DNA of 5,733 nt from Candidatus Sediminicultor secundus (GTDB lineage: Bacteria > Atribacterota > JS1 > SB-45 > 34-128): positions 4,605-10,337 of the forward strand of contig NCRO01000020.1 of assembly GCA_002849045.2 (NCBI GenBank), read 5' to 3'. A model generated the notes under the pieces. It searched no databases. It worked only from the letters and a program-made list of their open reading frames with translations, and was not told the DNA's origin. The position numbers and the translations under genes are program-made. Position 1 is the stretch's first letter, and every line of letters begins with the position of its first letter. This document shows, one piece after another, positions 1 through 5,733 of this stretch.

Positions 1-73
1 CAAATATAAATTCCCCCATATCTACCTGAAATCTCTTTCCGTTTCTGCCAAAAAATAATTAAAGACTTAATAA

Positions 74-92
74 TGGGGACGGTTCTATTTTT
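74..92 (+). repeat. Element-end-like motif upstream of the transposase
   Basis: The 19 bases beginning TGGGGACGGTTCTATT resemble the GGGGACGGTTCT motif commonly found near IS200/REP-type transposase genes in Firmicutes and other bacteria (recalled knowledge, not searched). It lies 35 bases upstream of the transposase start. A partial inverted copy lies at 700-718 (14 of 19 positions match by eye), which could be the other end of the element. Confidence 0.4.
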
Positions 93-126
93 ATAAGAGG
101 AATTAAAAATTTATAAGGAGATATGT

Positions 127-444
127 ATGTCTAGAATAAAGAGAGTATATTTAGAAGAAGGAATTTTTCATATCTTAACAAGAGGAAATAATAAACAATG
201 GGTGTTTAAAGATAAGTCAGATTTTAAATATTATCTAGGTATTCTTAAGCGACTTAAGAAAGAGCAGCCCTTTTTATTGTATCATTATATTTTAATGAAT
301 AATCATGTACACTTATTAATTGAAACGAATCAAAAAACAGAACTATCTAAATTAATGAAAAGAATAAATCTTTTGTATTATAACCATTATAAGAGAAAAT
401 ATAATTATGCGGGACATTTTTGGCAAGATCGTTTTAAACTATAA
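127..444 (+). pseudogene. REP-associated/IS200-like tyrosine (HUH) transposase, 3' truncated
   Basis: This is the N-terminal two thirds of a Y1-family transposase, which makes single-strand DNA cuts with a HUH metal site and a catalytic tyrosine. The start of the fold is clear (FHILTRGNNKQWVF, residues 14-27). The metal-binding pair His60-Val-His62 sits in MNNHVHLLIE. A likely catalytic tyrosine is Tyr84 in NLLYYNHY, followed by the family motif GHFWQDRFK (residues 96-104). Homologues continue for a further 40-100 residues through a conserved LxxxRYIxLNPVRA-like block; here the protein stops at residue 105, one codon after RFK, where the sequence becomes an ABC transporter gene fragment. The start is supported by AAGGAG at 115-120, six bases before ATG. 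The HUH and tyrosine residues remain, but loss of the C-terminal part makes activity doubtful. Confidence 0.85.
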
Positions 445-691
445 ATACGAGATGTTGAATCTTTTAAAAAAAGCTCTCAAAGAAGAGGAATTAACTATCA
501 TTTCTGTTTTTCATGACTTAAATTTAGCAAGTATCGCTTCTCATCGCCTTCTCCTTTTAAATGAAGGTAAAATAGAAAAGATAGGAGCTCCTCAAGAAGT
601 ACTTACCAAAGAAATTATACAAAAGGTATATGGAGTAAAGCCAATACTAATAAATCACCCTCACCTCAAAGTTCCCCAGGTAATAATGTAA
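437..691 (+). pseudogene. C-terminal fragment of an iron/B12/heme-type ABC transporter ATPase
   Basis: The frame encodes about 80 residues matching the end of FecE/BtuD/HmuV-type ATPases, which power uptake of iron-siderophores, heme or cobalamin at the inner membrane. It reads YEMLNLLKKAL, then the H-loop in SVFHDLNLAS, then RLLLLNEGKIEKIGAPQEVL and the typical tail KVYGVKPILINHP...PQVIM. The Walker A, signature and Walker B motifs that should precede it, about 170 residues, are absent. Homology begins at about 440, right where the transposase homology ends, and in a different frame. No convincing ribosome site precedes the internal ATG codons at 407 or 452. It is therefore a gene remnant, unlikely to make a working ATPase. 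Confidence 0.8.
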
Positions 692-699
692 ACAATTAA

Positions 700-718
700 A
701 AGAACAGAACAGTCTGCA
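700..718 (-). repeat. Weak inverted copy of the 74-92 element-end motif
   Basis: AGAACAGAACAGTCTGCA matches the reverse complement of 74-92 at 14 of 19 positions, counting the preceding A. It lies nine bases after the stop of the ABC fragment. It may be a decayed right end of the transposase element, but a chance match in AT-rich DNA is possible. Confidence 0.2.
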
Positions 719-791
719 ATTAGTAACAAAAGAACTGAAAGTCAAATAAATAAAGGGGTTCTATTAGGCGAATGCCAAACCCAGCTTATTT

Positions 792-837
792 AGAGTGAAG
801 GGATATAACGGTTCAAACTGTTATATCCCTTCACTCT
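792..837. terminator. Long perfect hairpin between convergent units
   Basis: Arms 792-809 and 820-837 are exact 18-base reverse complements (AGAGTGAAGGGATATAAC). The stem can extend inward by one G-T and two further pairs to leave a four-base TCAA loop. It lies 28 bases past the stop of the last copper-operon gene on the minus strand and about 100 bases past the ABC fragment on the plus strand, where a two-way terminator would be expected. Neither side has a real T-tract (CTTTACC on the plus strand, AAATAAG on the minus), so it is not a standard intrinsic terminator. RNA stabilisation or a mobile-element end are alternatives. Confidence 0.5.
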
Positions 838-864
838 TTACCCAACGACCACATCAACTACTTC

Positions 865-1191
865 TTAGCAGCATTCTTCTTTTTTTATATACTTCATTGG
901 CTCCTTATCAAAATTTTCCTTGCAGGCAGGATAGCAGAAATAAAAGTTCTGCCCCATATGCTTGCTACTAATCGAAGTTTGGAGATCAACGAACACCCCA
1001 CAGACAGGGTCCTTTATCATCCGAGAACCTCCTGAACCGGAACCTTCCTCATGGTTGGAATGTCTTCCCTGTCCATCACCTGAGCCATGTCCACCATGAC
1101 CCCTGTGTCCCATACCACAGCCACCTCTTCTCATCATCAAATAAAATAAACCACCGAAAATGATAATCGATAAGATACTACTCACTTTCAT
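865..1191 (-). CDS. Small membrane-anchored His/Gly-rich YHS-domain protein
   Basis: This 108-residue protein probably holds or passes metal at the membrane beside CopA. Residues 4-20 form one hydrophobic segment ([15 protein letters not shown]), likely a membrane anchor. Residues 21-57 are a flexible stretch rich in Gly, His and Ser ([17 protein letters not shown]). Residues 58-103 are a YHS domain with the hallmark DPVCG (Cys64), then [11 protein letters not shown] (Cys86, Cys90), and the chain ends in Glu-Cys-Cys. YHS domains occur in heavy-metal proteins, including some copper ATPases, and bind metal through Cys and His. The ATG overlaps the copA stop as ATGA and is preceded by AAGGAAG inside copA, so translation is probably coupled. 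Copper binding is inferred from family and context. A periplasm-like or cytoplasmic position for the tail cannot be decided from sequence. Confidence 0.85.
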   Translation of the reverse strand: MKVSSILSIIIFGGLFYLMMRRGGCGMGHRGHGGHGSGDGQGRHSNHEEGSGSGGSRMIKDPVCGVFVDLQTSISSKHMGQNFYFCYPACKENFDKEPMKYIKKEECC

Positions 1192-3692
1192 TCACTTCCT
1201 TTCTTTTGCCAGTCCGGTTTAATTTTAACCTTCCTTAGGCGCAGGGAATTGGTGACCACATTTACAGAGCTGAAAGCCATGGCCGCTTCAGCAATAATTG
1301 GATGTAAAAGACCTAAAATTGCTATAGGTATAGCAACAGTATTGTAAAAGAAGGCCCAAAACAGGTTCTGCTTGATTTTGCTGAAAGTAGCCTTTGAGAG
1401 TTTCACGGCTGTCACCACTCCGCTCAAGTTGCCTCTGACCAGAGTTATATCAGAAGATTCTATGGCGATATCTGTTCCTGTCCCTATGGCTATGCCAACA
1501 TTTGCCTGTTTCAAAGCTGGAGCATCGTTAATCCCGTCACCCACCATGGCCACATGGCCATCGTACTCACTTTGCAACTTTTTAATCTCACGAACTTTAT
1601 CTTGAGGCAGTACCTCAGCTACGATTCTGTCAATACCTACCGAATTCGCTATAGCATCAGCGGTTCTCTTGTTATCTCCAGTTAACATTACTGTCTTCAT
1701 TCCTAACTCTCTTAAATTTTTAATTGCATCGATGGAGTCATCTTTAAGGGTATCAGCCACAGCAACAGTCCCTAAAAGATTTCCATCTGATGCGACCAGT
1801 ATGGCTGTCTTGGCCTCATCCTCTAACTCTTCCAATTTCTTCTGCAAGACACTATAATCCACTCCGAACTCCTGCATTAGCCTTTGGTTTCCTATTAAAG
1901 CCTTTTCTCCATCAATAGTTACTCTGACTCCTTTACCCGTAATAGCCTCGAATTCCGTGACTTCCTTGAGCTTTAAGTTCTTCTCTTTGGCTTTTTTTAT
2001 TATAGCCTCGGCTAAGGGGTGTTCGGAGTTGGCCTCGAGACTTGCTGCTAAAATAAGCAGCTCTTCCTCCTTTACTTTTTCTACTGGTACTGCATCAGTT
2101 ACTTCGGGGGCTCCCTTAGTGATAGTACCTGTCTTGTCAAAAACGACAGCACGAATATCTTTCATAGTCTGAATGGCTTCCCCATTACGGATTAATACAC
2201 CGTTTTCTGCACCCATACCGCTACCTACCATCAAAGCTGTGGGCGTAGCCAGTCCTAAGGCGCAGGGGCAAGCGATCACTAATACGGCGACCGTAGCAAG
2301 AATAGCCAGCGAAATTGACCCTATGCCAGGGGTTACCCAGGGAATAAAACTACTTGCCCAGATGATAACTGCATTCATAGGCCCAGGTAGTAACAGCCAC
2401 AATAAGAAGGTCAGACTAGCAATAACCAGAACCGCAGGAACAAAATAGCTGGTGACTTTATCGGCAAACTCCTGAATGGGTACTTTCGAACCCTGACATT
2501 CTTCCACCATTTTGATGACCTGGGCAAGAAAAGTATCATTACCTACTTTAGTAGATTCAACTTTCAAAACACCTCTTTGGTTGATGGTCGATCCGATGAC
2601 TTCATCTCCTACTTTCTTTCCTACCGGCATCGATTCACCAGTTGCCATGGATTCGTCTACAGCGCTCTCACCGGAGACCACCTTTCCATCAGTAGGAATT
2701 TTCTCGCCCGGCTTTACTAACATAATATCTCCTACTTGAACTTCCTCAATGGGAACCTCTTTTTCTTGACCATTGATGATGAGCCGCGCAGTTTTGGCCC
2801 CCAATTGCAAAAGCTTCTTGATCGCCTGCGAAGCTCTACCTTTGGCTACAGTCTCCATGTATCTACCGGTTAAGTGAAAGGCCATGATCATGGCAGCAAC
2901 TCCAGAATAGCTTGCTATGGGCATACCTAAAAGCTGAACTGGCCCCGTAATGTAGGAAGCTATTGTCCCCATGGCAATCAACACGTCCATGTTAGTATTC
3001 CCATGAGCAACTGCTTTGTAGGCTCCTCTTAGTGTTCCCCATCCCATGCCAAACATCACTGGGGTAGCCAATCCTAATATAATCCAGGAGTAGCCGGGTA
3101 TGATCCACCATTTAAACATCTCGAAGATCATCAGTATAATAATAGGAATAGTAAGTCCCCAAGCCCAGCTCATGAGCTTTTTGTCCTTGGCTACCCTTCT
3201 CAAGTCCTCGTCTATTTTCTCTTCTTCTCTTTTTTCCCCTTCACTTATTCTTATAGCAGTTTTGGCCACACTGTAGCCAGTGTCTGAAACAACTTTCTCC
3301 AGCTGGTGTACAGTCAACACATGGGGATCATATTTGATAGTTGCTTTCTCAGTTGCCACGTTCACATTGGCATCTTTTACGCCCTCTGTTCTGTTCAATG
3401 CTTTTTCGATAGTTTGGGCGCAAGAGGCGCAGGTCATTCCTTCGATTTTGAGTATAACCTTATTTAGCTCTGAAACTTTCTGAGTAACACCATACCCTAC
3501 ATCCTCAACTGCTTTCTGCAGATGTCCTATAATTACCTCCTGATCGTCATATTCAACCACAGCTTTCTCGGTAGCAAAATTGACGTTGGCTCTTTTGACC
3601 CCCTTAATTTTTTGTAAACTTTTTTCAATTGTCTGGGCACAACTGACGCAAGACATCCCCTCGATTTTTAAAATTTCCTTAATAATAGACAT
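1188..3692 (-). CDS. copA: Cu(I)-exporting P1B-type ATPase CopA
   Basis: This 834-residue membrane pump moves Cu(I) out of the cytoplasm at the cost of ATP. Two N-terminal heavy-metal domains carry GMSCVSC (Cys15, Cys18) and GMTCASC (Cys88, Cys91). Eight membrane segments follow from about residue 174. The actuator loop has TGES (351-354). The sixth segment has the metal-site CPC (475-477). The phosphorylation motif DKTGT is at 519-523 (Asp519), SEHP at 556-559, TGDN at 671-674 and GDGIND at 718-723. Tyr783-Asn784 in the seventh segment and Met805 with Ser808-Ser809 in the eighth are the marks of the Cu(I)-specific P1B-1 group rather than Zn/Cd or Co pumps. Length and motif order are complete. 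The start is supported by AGGAGG ten bases upstream (3703-3708), directly after the stop of the preceding methyltransferase gene. It is the second annotated gene of a minus-strand operon probably controlled by CsoR. Confidence 0.98.
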   Translation of the reverse strand: MSIIKEILKIEGMSCVSCAQTIEKSLQKIKGVKRANVNFATEKAVVEYDDQEVIIGHLQKAVEDVGYGVTQKVSELNKVILKIEGMTCASCAQTIEKALNRTEGVKDANVNVATEKATIKYDPHVLTVHQLEKVVSDTGYSVAKTAIRISEGEKREEEKIDEDLRRVAKDKKLMSWAWGLTIPIIILMIFEMFKWWIIPGYSWIILGLATPVMFGMGWGTLRGAYKAVAHGNTNMDVLIAMGTIASYITGPVQLLGMPIASYSGVAAMIMAFHLTGRYMETVAKGRASQAIKKLLQLGAKTARLIINGQEKEVPIEEVQVGDIMLVKPGEKIPTDGKVVSGESAVDESMATGESMPVGKKVGDEVIGSTINQRGVLKVESTKVGNDTFLAQVIKMVEECQGSKVPIQEFADKVTSYFVPAVLVIASLTFLLWLLLPGPMNAVIIWASSFIPWVTPGIGSISLAILATVAVLVIACPCALGLATPTALMVGSGMGAENGVLIRNGEAIQTMKDIRAVVFDKTGTITKGAPEVTDAVPVEKVKEEELLILAASLEANSEHPLAEAIIKKAKEKNLKLKEVTEFEAITGKGVRVTIDGEKALIGNQRLMQEFGVDYSVLQKKLEELEDEAKTAILVASDGNLLGTVAVADTLKDDSIDAIKNLRELGMKTVMLTGDNKRTADAIANSVGIDRIVAEVLPQDKVREIKKLQSEYDGHVAMVGDGINDAPALKQANVGIAIGTGTDIAIESSDITLVRGNLSGVVTAVKLSKATFSKIKQNLFWAFFYNTVAIPIAILGLLHPIIAEAAMAFSSVNVVTNSLRLRKVKIKPDWQKKGSE

Positions 3693-3708
3693 TTTAGCTT
3701 TCCCTCCT

Positions 3709-4356
3709 TTATATTTCCACCAAGGTGCTCAACTTCCGTCGAGATGGCACAAAGGCCGCAGCCCTGGCTTTATAATCTATGTATTCTTCGCCAAATTGCT
3801 TTTCTAACTCACCTTCTTCTTTTTTTGCTAATCTGTAATATGTGAACATCAGTACGGGCCACATGAGCAGTGTTGCGAAAGTTGGCCATTGAATCAGCAT
3901 GCCTAATATTATCATAAACAAGCCTGAATACTGTGGGTGTCTCACATAACTATAAATACCATCTGTTACTAATTGTCCCTGTGCACCATGTATCTTCCGC
4001 CAGGCAATAACCATTATTACAAGACCTGTAATCATAAAAAGGCTGCCTATCTGACAGATCAATACTTTGGCCCAATCAGGTGCGCCAAGAAGTGTACCCC
4101 ACAGATGGCCGCTCATGTGTCCGAAAGGATTGACAAGGCCAAACTTGCTACCTAATGTAGATACTAAAATATAGATGGTGAGCGGGAAGCCGTACATCTC
4201 CACAAATAGTGCCACTATGAAAGCCATAAAAACACCTAATGAACGCCAGTAACGTCTCTTTTTGGGAGTTAAAAAACTGACTACAAATATCAAAAAAAAT
4301 AAAACATTAAAGATAACAGCTGACCATAACCCATAATCATAACTTAATTCGAGCAT
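3709..4356 (-). CDS. Integral membrane isoprenylcysteine methyltransferase (ICMT)-like protein
   Basis: This 215-residue protein has hydrophobic segments at about 11-30, 40-65, 97-118 and 142-172. It ends in the conserved catalytic region of the ICMT/PEMT-like methyltransferases: [15 protein letters not shown] (131-145, with Arg139-His140-Pro141), then [17 protein letters not shown] (180-196). In known members this region binds S-adenosylmethionine and methylates a lipid-like or thiol substrate at the membrane. Bacteria lack prenylated CaaX proteins, so the substrate here is unknown. It is the first large gene of the copper operon, and the stop codon abuts the copA ribosome site with 16 bases between the genes. 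The ATG at 4356 has AAGGAG nine bases upstream. The family call is firm; a role in copper handling is inferred only from position. Confidence 0.85.
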   Translation of the reverse strand: MLELSYDYGLWSAVIFNVLFFLIFVVSFLTPKKRRYWRSLGVFMAFIVALFVEMYGFPLTIYILVSTLGSKFGLVNPFGHMSGHLWGTLLGAPDWAKVLICQIGSLFMITGLVIMVIAWRKIHGAQGQLVTDGIYSYVRHPQYSGLFMIILGMLIQWPTFATLLMWPVLMFTYYRLAKKEEGELEKQFGEEYIDYKARAAAFVPSRRKLSTLVEI

Positions 4357-4457
4357 CTCGCCTCACTCCTTATTTTTATATTCCTATTTATTAATTAACT
4401 AATTCACAATATATCCACTCATAATTGTTTTTTTCTTGAAACAGTTTTACCCTCAAA

Positions 4458-4574
4458 TTACATCTTCATGTGACGCCCTTCATCCTCACTACCATTTTTT
4501 AAATCATCTTTCTTCCTGTATACATGCCCATGTGTGTTATACATACCACGCATCATAATGATCCAGTGCTTCAA
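4458..4574 (-). CDS. Possible Met/His-rich leader peptide of the copper operon
   Basis: The roughly 250-base leader between the operon promoter and the methyltransferase gene has a short open frame. From a TTG at 4574 it gives 38 residues, starting MKHWIIMMRGMYNTHGH and ending GRHMKM. From the ATG at 4556 it gives 32. Six Met and four His among 38 residues is striking beside copper genes, because Met and His ligate Cu(I). It could be a small copper-binding peptide, a regulatory leader, or the remnant of a larger small membrane protein (KHWIIMM resembles the start of such proteins). Against it: the only ribosome-site candidates are the G-tract 4588-4595, 13 bases before TTG, and a poor GAAG before the ATG, and such short frames arise by chance. 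Translation is unproven. Confidence 0.3.
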   Translation of the reverse strand: MKHWIIMMRGMYNTHGHVYRKKDDLKNGSEDEGRHMKM

Positions 4575-4584
4575 GTTCTCAAAC

Positions 4585-4606
4585 TAACCCCCCCCTATAG
4601 GGATGG
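4585..4606. promoter_or_regulatory. Candidate CsoR operator for the copA operon
   Basis: ACCCCCCCCTATAGGGAT contains the perfect ten-base palindrome CCCTATAGGG (4593-4602) flanked by a longer C-tract. C-tract/G-tract pseudo-palindromes of this kind (TACCC...GGGTA) are the known binding sites of CsoR repressors. It lies immediately downstream of the minus-strand promoter, at about +1 to +22, where bound repressor would block transcription. The adjacent divergent gene encodes CsoR itself. Confidence 0.7.
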
Positions 4607-4612
4607 CTTAAC

Positions 4613-4639
4613 ATTATCATACTTTTTTATTTCTGTCAA
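4613..4639 (-). promoter_or_regulatory. Sigma-A-like promoter of the minus-strand copper operon
   Basis: A perfect -35 TTGACA reads on the minus strand at 4639-4634. The best -10 is GATAAT (4618-4613) with a short 15-base spacer; TATGAT and TAATGT overlap it as alternatives. Transcription would begin near 4606, inside or next to the candidate CsoR operator, leaving a leader of about 250 bases before the methyltransferase gene. Confidence 0.6.
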
Positions 4640-4655
4640 GAGCTGAAAACACAAG

Positions 4656-4684
4656 TTGACAAAACAAGCAGAAAATGTTAGAAT
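4656..4684 (+). promoter_or_regulatory. Sigma-A-like promoter of csoR
   Basis: TTGACA (4656-4661) and TAGAAT (4679-4684) are separated by exactly 17 bases, close to the sigma-A consensus. The -35 lies 16 bases from the -35 of the opposite promoter, so the two are back to back. The predicted start of transcription near 4691 leaves a leader of about 28 bases. It also shows that the upstream in-frame TTG at 4656 is part of the -35 box and not the csoR start codon. Confidence 0.75.
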
Positions 4685-4696
4685 ATTTTTATATTA

Positions 4697-4711
4697 CGGA
4701 GGGGGGGTATA
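4697..4711. promoter_or_regulatory. G-tract overlapping the csoR ribosome site; possible second CsoR operator
   Basis: CGGAGGGGGGGTATA contains GGAGG (4698-4702), the csoR ribosome site, and runs into GGGGGTAT, which looks like one half of a CsoR operator. The left half is poor (TATTACGG). It lies just downstream of the csoR promoter, mirroring the position of the better operator on the other side, and would allow autoregulation. Confidence 0.45.
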
Positions 4712-4718
4712 TTTAAAT

Positions 4719-4988
4719 ATGCTAAAGAGTGTCAAACAAAATGTGCTATCAAGGCTAAAGTCTATTGAGGGGCATATAAAAGGTATTATAAAGATGGTTG
4801 AAGAGGAGCGCTACTGCATTGACCTCCTAAAGCAACTTTCCGCTGTACAAGCTGCTTTAGATAAAGTCAACGCACAAGTGTTAGAAGGTCACATGAAAAC
4901 CTGTATCAGTGATGCCATAAGAGATAACTCTGGCGAAGAGGTAATAAATGAGCTTATGGAAACACTCAAATATATGCGCAAACTATAA
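4719..4988 (+). CDS. csoR: Copper-sensing transcriptional repressor CsoR
   Basis: This is an 89-residue, all-helical repressor of the CsoR/RcnR/FrmR family (DUF156), which releases DNA on binding Cu(I). The family core is plain: RLKSIEGHIKGIIKMVEEERYCID, then LKQLSAVQAAL, then LEGHMKTCI. The copper ligands of characterised CsoR proteins are all present as Cys33, His58 and Cys62. The second-shell Tyr32 and Glu78 also match, so a copper sensor is favoured over the Ni/Co (RcnR), formaldehyde (FrmR) or persulfide (CstR) types. The start is placed at ATG 4719 and not at the in-frame TTG 4656, because the latter is the -35 box of a good promoter and the ATG follows GGAGGGGGGG. It is divergent from the copA operon, with operator-like G/C tracts between them. 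Confidence 0.95.
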   Translation: MLKSVKQNVLSRLKSIEGHIKGIIKMVEEERYCIDLLKQLSAVQAALDKVNAQVLEGHMKTCISDAIRDNSGEEVINELMETLKYMRKL

Positions 4989-5025
4989 GATATAGAAGTT
5001 CTTTGCTTTCCAGTCTACCAAGCAG

Positions 5026-5049
5026 ATCTTTGTATCATATTACAAAGAT
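5026..5049. terminator. AT-rich hairpin after csoR
   Basis: ATCTTTGTA (5026-5034) and TACAAAGAT (5041-5049) are perfect nine-base arms around a six-base loop. The hairpin lies 38 bases after the csoR stop, between convergent csoR and the CopZ-like gene. The stem is weak in G+C and is followed by TATATATAAAATTATT rather than a clean T-run, so it is a modest terminator candidate. Confidence 0.3.
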
Positions 5050-5128
5050 TATATATAAAATTATTACCTTATTAAAATAGACAAAGTCAATATATGGGAA
5101 GTTTAGTCACTTTACTGTCTCTTGCTTT

Positions 5129-5638
5129 TTAGTTCTTGCTCTGATTTTTACCACAGAGCTCTATACCTCTTTTAACTGTCTTATTCACTTCCCCAAGACA
5201 ACATCTTCCTGAAGGATTCTTAATTTCGCACACACATTCTCCAGCCTTCACCTTGGCACTTATTTCTTGGACAGCAGTGCTATATCCGAATTGCTTAATC
5301 TGGTTAAAAATTCTCTCACTCGTCCATCTAAAGCAATAACACACTGGAATAGGATTTTCTGTTTCTTTTATACCAACCCTGACTTTAATATCTTCCTTAT
5401 GCAAATAGACCTGTTCTTCATTATTAAAGTAAACAACTTGGCAGTTGGGGGTTTCACAAAAATAGAATCCATCGAAACTCTTGATAACCTCATACTTTGG
5501 CTCCTTGACAAGACTCTTTAAGGTTATTTGCTTAACAGATTTCCCTTTGTTACCACATTCTTTGCAAATAGAGGTGTCTCCACTCACAGGGATATTACAA
5601 CAATTGTGTTCAGATTGATTTATTCTTTTGTCAGGCAT
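5129..5638 (-). CDS. Putative [2Fe-2S]/zinc metallochaperone, CopZ N-terminal-domain family
   Basis: This 169-residue protein has 13 cysteines: a zinc-ribbon-like start (Cys13-Cys14, then CKEC at 25-28), GFYFCETPNC (Cys61, Cys66), then KVRVGIKETENPIPVCYCF (Cys100, Cys102), KAGECVCEIKNPSGRCCLG (Cys135, Cys137, Cys146, Cys147) and Cys162. This is the pattern of the N-terminal domain of Archaeoglobus fulgidus CopZ, which holds a [2Fe-2S] cluster and a zinc ion and is proposed to help reduce or deliver copper to CopA. The archaeal protein has a C-terminal CxxC HMA domain as well; none follows here. The ATG has AGGGGG six bases upstream. Its location beside csoR and copA supports a cytoplasmic role in copper delivery. 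Family is confident; exact function is not. The symbol copZ is withheld because it usually means the HMA chaperone. Confidence 0.85.
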   Translation of the reverse strand: MPDKRINQSEHNCCNIPVSGDTSICKECGNKGKSVKQITLKSLVKEPKYEVIKSFDGFYFCETPNCQVVYFNNEEQVYLHKEDIKVRVGIKETENPIPVCYCFRWTSERIFNQIKQFGYSTAVQEISAKVKAGECVCEIKNPSGRCCLGEVNKTVKRGIELCGKNQSKN

Positions 5639-5643
5639 CTTTT

Positions 5644-5653
5644 ACCCCCTTGA
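5644..5653. promoter_or_regulatory. G-tract at the CopZ-like gene ribosome site
   Basis: On the minus strand CAAGGGGGTA serves as the ribosome site six bases before the ATG. The GGGGGTA part resembles a CsoR half-site, as at csoR, but no matching C-tract half is seen, so operator function is uncertain. Confidence 0.25.
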
Positions 5654-5733
5654 TTCAATAATGTATAACGATTAAGATTGCTTCCGAAGTTGGAGCACAG
5701 ATGAATAAAGCTTCTGGGGCCAGTCCTTGACAT

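Noticed and set aside
2..58. Possible end of an upstream gene (frame reading FPHIYLKSLSVSAKK then TAA)
   Set aside because: Only 18 codons are visible at the window edge, with no recognisable family; an open minus-strand frame over the same bases is equally possible.
1372..2739. Several plus-strand open frames across copA
   Set aside because: They are antisense shadows of a complete, motif-rich CopA on the minus strand and resemble no protein family.
3973..4155. Plus-strand open frame of 60 codons inside the methyltransferase gene
   Set aside because: It is antisense to a conserved membrane protein gene and has no ribosome site or recognisable motif.
4508..4540. ACATGCCCATGT and GTATAC palindromes in the copper operon leader
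   Set aside because: The arms are only five to six bases with bulges; they do not form a convincing riboswitch or attenuator and overlap the possible leader peptide.
4656..4718. Longer csoR starting at TTG 4656 (110 residues)
   Set aside because: The TTG is the start of a TTGACA -35 box with a matching -10 17 bases away; the extra 21 residues are not CsoR-like and contain the ribosome site translated as Gly-Gly-Gly-Val.
5267..5521. Plus-strand open frame of 84 codons inside the CopZ-like gene
   Set aside because: It is the complement of a cysteine-rich protein whose motifs are clearly coded on the minus strand.
5639..5733. Minus-strand open frame entering from the right edge and overlapping the CopZ-like start
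   Set aside because: It is short, lacks a recognisable motif and would overlap a well-supported start codon in another frame.

Overview
The window looks like a piece of a moderately AT-rich Firmicutes chromosome, probably anaerobic Clostridia or a relative. The grounds are strong AGGAGG-type ribosome sites, sigma-A-like promoters, a clostridial-type CsoR and a CopZ-type Fe-S metallochaperone. The call is by protein flavour only, since no rRNA or other marker is present.

Positions 1-840 are an AT-rich scar. A REP-associated/IS200-like tyrosine (HUH) transposase is cut off just after its catalytic region. The cut runs, within a few bases and in a different frame, into the last ~80 residues of an iron/B12/heme-type ABC transporter ATPase. 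Both pieces are broken genes. A typical GGGGACGGTTCT element-end motif lies upstream of the transposase, and a weak inverted copy follows the ABC fragment. A long perfect hairpin (792-837) then separates this debris from the copper genes.

Positions 865-5638 form a copper homeostasis locus. A minus-strand operon reads, in transcription order: a possible Met/His-rich leader peptide (4574-4458), a membrane isoprenylcysteine methyltransferase-like protein (4356-3709), the Cu(I)-exporting P1B-ATPase CopA with two CxxC metal-binding domains (3692-1188), and a small membrane-anchored His/Gly-rich YHS-domain protein (1191-865) overlapping copA by four bases. The copper-sensing repressor csoR (4719-4988) is transcribed divergently. 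Beyond it, on the minus strand, is a cysteine-rich protein (5638-5129) of the family of the N-terminal [2Fe-2S]/Zn domain of the Archaeoglobus CopZ chaperone.

The 4590-4720 region holds two back-to-back sigma-A-like promoters. Each has a C/G-tract element just downstream that resembles a CsoR operator, and a third G-tract overlaps the ribosome site of the CopZ-like gene. The simple model is that Cu(I) binds CsoR, releases both promoters, and induces export by CopA with the accessory proteins. The least understood parts are the methyltransferase-like first gene, the possible Met/His leader peptide and the chaperone domain without its usual HMA partner.
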